From Ignavibacteria bacterium (GTDB lineage Bacteria > Bacteroidota > Ignavibacteria > Kapaibacteriales > UBA4661), in the NCBI GenBank assembly GCA_947459425.1, contig CANHDJ010000007.1:22193-86192 (forward strand): a DNA stretch of 64,000 bases, in the 5' to 3' direction. Shown one piece after another: positions 61,871 through 64,000 of this stretch (the stretch's first letter is position 1; every line of letters begins with the position of its first letter). Both the position numbers and the translations under genes were made by a program. The notes beneath the pieces are model-generated. The model saw only the letters and a program-made list of their open reading frames with translations. It was not told where the DNA came from and did not search any database.

Positions 61871-62059
61871 TTATTTTTTAAGCCCAGATTTTTTGAGGAT
61901 TTGATGTTCCGTTCCTTTCGGTATATCGTCGCTCAGATTTCCCGGCACAGTGATGACATTTGGGTTCTCCGTATGCTTGAATTGACGATGGCTGCCTTTT
62001 TGCCGAGAAAGTACCCAACCATGTTTTTCGAGAAGCGCGATGATTTGAGCAACTTTCAT
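61871..62059 (-). CDS. hicA: HicA-family mRNA interferase toxin
   Basis: 62 residues from the ATG at 62059; a longer in-frame start at 62134 adds 25 non-family residues. Double-stranded-RNA-binding-like fold with IIALLEKHGWVLSRQKGSHR then QFKH; His24 in GSHRQF is the catalytic residue of HicA ribonucleases. The C-terminus VITVPGNLSDDIPKGTEHQI then LKKSGL is typical (VPGHxGxEIxxGTLxxILKQAGL). It lies 102 bp downstream of xdhC. Confidence 0.92.
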   Translation of the reverse strand: MKVAQIIALLEKHGWVLSRQKGSHRQFKHTENPNVITVPGNLSDDIPKGTEHQILKKSGLKK

Positions 62060-62161
62060 AGAGTTTGCAAGAACGTAACAAGTATATCCACGGAAAATGT
62101 GTCTGAACTTACGAAAGAGCGCATCAATAGCCAAGCGGTTTTCTTGGGGGTGACGGAAAAA

Positions 62162-63154
62162 TTACCGTGCATTGTTTATGCCGATAATCTCCGCCGCAAT
62201 GCTCACGGCAATTTCTTCCGGCGTGTCGCTGTTTATTTGCACACCTATTGGCGCTCGCACCGCTTGAATCCACGCCTCACGGACTCCTGCCAAGCGCACA
62301 TCCCGCATGATGGTCGTGATTTTTGCTTTGCTGCCCATAAGCCCGATGTAGTGCGGTGTTTCAGGAATCTGCGCAAGTGAAACCAGCGTTTCCACATCCG
62401 AAGAATACTTTGCTGTCGCAATTACCACAAATACCTTGCGCCCTGCATACTGCACGACGATCTCGCCGAAATCTTGATACGATGTGGTATAGCGCTCGTT
62501 GGCAAAGGTGTTTTGCTGCATCGTTTCCAGCATTTCGCGTTCATCCGCCACAACAACGTAAAAGCCCAGAAGCGCCATCTGGCGCGACAAAGCAAGCCCA
62601 ACGTGTCCGCCGCCCGCAATAATCACCGTGTCTGGTGCGCCGATTGTTTCGGAATAGCACCAATGCTCATTTGCGGCGTTTTCGAGAAGAAAGCGAGGCG
62701 GAGAGCTGTTTGCGGGCGATGTGGAGAGACCTTTCCTTGAAACCTGCACTCTGAGTGGTGATGGTGTGGAAAGTGCCGTCAGTATGCGCTCCACAGTCGC
62801 AACGTCGTTGCCCGAAAGCGTACAAGCCACAACCGTTTGAGAACCCGAACAAATCAAGCCCGATTCCTGCACGGAGCCATCGGAACGCTTGTAGTGATGT
62901 AGCTTGCGCAGCCAATGAAGTGATTGTTGATTGCGGAGCGCTGCCGATGCTTCACCCACAAGGTTTTTCTCCATAATCCCACCGCCGATTGTCCCCCAAG
63001 TCTCTTCATTGCTGCCGTTTAGGGCAACGCCCATCGCAAAGCCCGCATTCCCGGGCGAGCCTTTTTCTGCCGCCGCGACGACGTAGAGGACGCATGGAAC
63101 ATCGCGCCGAAGGCGGTTGAGGATATTTTGCCAGAAGGAGAGATTGGAGGTCAT
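62162..63154 (-). CDS. xdhC: XdhC-family xanthine dehydrogenase accessory protein
   Basis: 330 residues. XdhC binds molybdenum cofactor and helps its sulfuration and insertion into the Mo subunit. Seen: VLYVVAAAEKGSPGNAGFAM (XdhC N-terminal motif), TWGTIGGGIMEKNLVGEA, CSGSQTVVACTL, then a Rossmann domain with TVIIAGGGHVGLALSRQMAL and HYIGLMGSKAKITTIMRDV and RAPIGVQINSDTPEEIAVSI. All three core XDH genes are therefore in the region, but no gene for making the cofactor is in the window. The toxin-antitoxin pair intervenes between it and xdhA. Confidence 0.94.
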   Translation of the reverse strand: MTSNLSFWQNILNRLRRDVPCVLYVVAAAEKGSPGNAGFAMGVALNGSNEETWGTIGGGIMEKNLVGEASAALRNQQSLHWLRKLHHYKRSDGSVQESGLICSGSQTVVACTLSGNDVATVERILTALSTPSPLRVQVSRKGLSTSPANSSPPRFLLENAANEHWCYSETIGAPDTVIIAGGGHVGLALSRQMALLGFYVVVADEREMLETMQQNTFANERYTTSYQDFGEIVVQYAGRKVFVVIATAKYSSDVETLVSLAQIPETPHYIGLMGSKAKITTIMRDVRLAGVREAWIQAVRAPIGVQINSDTPEEIAVSIAAEIIGINNAR

Positions 63155-63222
63155 TGGTGGATTGCTTGATTAGTCATTAGTGCATTGGTCATTCGTCGAG
63201 AGTGGCTTTATTCCTCGACCTT

Positions 63223-63720
63223 CTACCCGAACCAGACACTGCTGAGAGCATAGTAAATTGCCGTTAAGCCTGAGAAAATAGCGCTTCCGAGAAAACGATG
63301 TTTTTCGGGGAGGATGTTTTGAATGAGAAAATTTCCTGCGAGTGAAATAGGAATACTCCCCAAAAACGAATACCATGCCGTGAGCAGAAGTGCTGATGAA
63401 ATCTCGTTCCATGCGCCGGAGAAGATTTTGACAAATGCCAAATGCCGCGCTATCCAAAGTGGGTTAAAATAGAGCCATGCAAGCGCTGTTCTGGCGAGTG
63501 CGCCTTTCCAGCCAAGTACGTGAGCGGTCTTGCGGCTTATCCATGCAAAATAGGCGGGAATTTCGAGGGCATAAATAACCGCACCAATTGTCATCATTCC
63601 CAGCATTCGCCAAATGAGGAATTTCCCCAAAATAAGCATGGCTACTCCGTCTCCGACGGCATAGACGATGGCTCCGCGAAGGATGTTGGTGCGGGTGTAA
63701 GTCTTGAAGAGTGTGTTCAT
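63223..63720 (-). CDS. integral membrane protein, unknown function
   Basis: 165 residues with about four hydrophobic spans: ILRGAIVYAVGDGVAMLILG, MMTIGAVIYALEIPAYFAWI, SALLLTAWYSFLGSIPISLA and SAIFSGLTAIYYALSSVWFG. There is no charged catalytic motif. The first span (AIVYAVGDGVAMLI) vaguely recalls Mpv17/PMP22-like proteins but I cannot assign it. It lies 68 bp upstream of xdhC on the same strand and just downstream of the IS1-family element, whose end is ~60 bp from the start codon. Confidence 0.6.
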   Translation of the reverse strand: MNTLFKTYTRTNILRGAIVYAVGDGVAMLILGKFLIWRMLGMMTIGAVIYALEIPAYFAWISRKTAHVLGWKGALARTALAWLYFNPLWIARHLAFVKIFSGAWNEISSALLLTAWYSFLGSIPISLAGNFLIQNILPEKHRFLGSAIFSGLTAIYYALSSVWFG

Positions 63721-63779
63721 AAGTTAATTCTCAAAAGTAACTCGGTATTTTGTTCCAATAGCATTAAGTATAGCGAACA

Positions 63780-63798
63780 GGTAGTGGTCAACTAACGC
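63780..63798. mobile_element. probable terminal inverted repeat of an IS1-family element
   Basis: GGTAGTGGTCAACTAACGC begins 8 bp past the transposase stop codon and resembles the GGTxxTGxxxxCAACT-type ends of IS1-family elements. The other end lies beyond the window, so neither the matching repeat nor the target duplication can be checked. Confidence 0.55.
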
Positions 63799-64000
63799 AT
63801 GATGGGTTGTAAGTAACAATAAACATTTCGGTTACAATCTGATGCCAAAAGTTAAGTTTAGAAAACGAGAGGGTTTTGCGGACATAACGCCCCACACGCT
63901 GCCGAAGGGTGTTGTTCCACCGCTCCATATGAGCAGTCTCTCCTGTTTCTTTGCCAACACAACGATGCGTTTCTTCGTCGAAGACGATGGAATATGTCTC
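63788..64000 (-). CDS. IS1-family transposase, C-terminal part (cut by window edge)
   Basis: Read inward from base 64000 on the minus strand the frame is open for 70 codons to a TGA at 63788-63790. The segment has [20 protein letters not shown] then [20 protein letters not shown] and VTYNPSCVS, the classical end of the IS1 DDE transposase (InsB); the Glu in [10 protein letters not shown] is the last of the catalytic acidic triad. IS1 transposases are usually made by programmed frameshifting; that region is outside the window. The C-terminus is intact, so the copy may be active. Confidence 0.9.
   Translation of the reverse strand, partial: ETYSIVFDEETHRCVGKETGETAHMERWNNTLRQRVGRYVRKTLSFSKLNFWHQIVTEMFIVTYNPSCVS

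Noticed and set aside
38875..63154. A single defence island linking YhcG, Rpn and HicAB
   Set aside because: The nuclease at 38875 is 20 kb from the others and separated by housekeeping genes; only the HicAB and Rpn genes share an operon context.
1..64000. CRISPR arrays, rRNA, tRNA and known riboswitches
   Set aside because: No regularly spaced repeats, no rRNA-like core sequences and no cloverleaf with a T-loop GTTCGAnTC pattern were noticed in the gaps. A covariance-model scan would be needed to exclude tRNAs or small RNAs fully.

Overview
The window looks like chromosomal DNA from a Gram-negative member of the Bacteroidetes/Chlorobi (FCB) side of the bacterial tree, perhaps a Kapabacteria- or Ignavibacteria-like lineage. 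Supporting signs are three proteins ending in a type IX secretion (T9SS, Por-type) sorting domain, many outer-membrane beta-barrels and lipoproteins, a separate SecD/SecF pair, a DPP-IV-type S9 peptidase, roughly half G+C, and only occasional clear Shine-Dalgarno sites. The lineage is inferred from family content. I recognised no rRNA, tRNA, CRISPR array or known riboswitch.

Layout. 1-4105: a T9SS cargo fragment, an OmpA-type protein with two peptidoglycan-binding domains and an outer-membrane protein. 4150-8735: ribH framed by hairpin repeats, wecB, hslO (Hsp33), a small envelope protein and a quinone-oxidoreductase-like MDR protein. 8757-14154 (minus): FAD oxidoreductase, GHL10 glycoside-hydrolase-like T9SS cargo, DPP-IV-like peptidase. 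14602-22089 (minus): NAD(P)/FAD reductase, CrtW-type beta-carotene ketolase, alpha/beta hydrolase, RCK potassium channel, DsbD and a LysE-type exporter. 22164-26000: YbbR-like protein, NUDIX hydrolase, TPR sensor histidine kinase. 26239-34523: a very large alpha-2-macroglobulin lipoprotein, a HupE/UreJ-like membrane protein, and a His-rich ABC protein whose ATPase motifs are degenerate. 34573-39900: recG, a T9SS cargo, a DUF1016 (YhcG) nuclease. 40234-45762: secD-secF, STAS protein, dcd, two lipoproteins. 45775-50900: envelope proteins, a TIGR04283-like glycosyltransferase, an Omp85-like barrel, a triheme cytochrome c. 50976-55887: Na+/H+ antiporter, UDP-HexNAc dehydrogenase, an unusual cytochrome b and a hotdog thioesterase. 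56005-63720 (minus): a xanthine dehydrogenase operon with interlopers. An IS1-family transposase is cut by the right edge.

The most notable observations are these. (1) The cytochrome b-like protein keeps the first histidine of each heme-ligand pair and the PEWY motif but has lost both second histidines, which predicts loss of one specific heme. (2) The xanthine dehydrogenase locus runs xdhC - hicA - hicB - xdhA - rpn - xdhB on one strand, with 2-nt gaps at two junctions, so a toxin-antitoxin pair and an Rpn-type nuclease sit inside a metabolic operon. (3) The ABC protein keeps Walker A and B but not the Q-loop, signature or H-loop residues. (4) An alpha/beta hydrolase, carotenoid ketolase and flavin reductase form a compact cluster. 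(5) Two families of dispersed hairpin repeats lie in intergenic gaps, one with compensatory base changes between copies.

Gene starts were often moved inward from the longest open frame to the first codon that gives a normal family N-terminus or signal peptide; this is stated where it was done.
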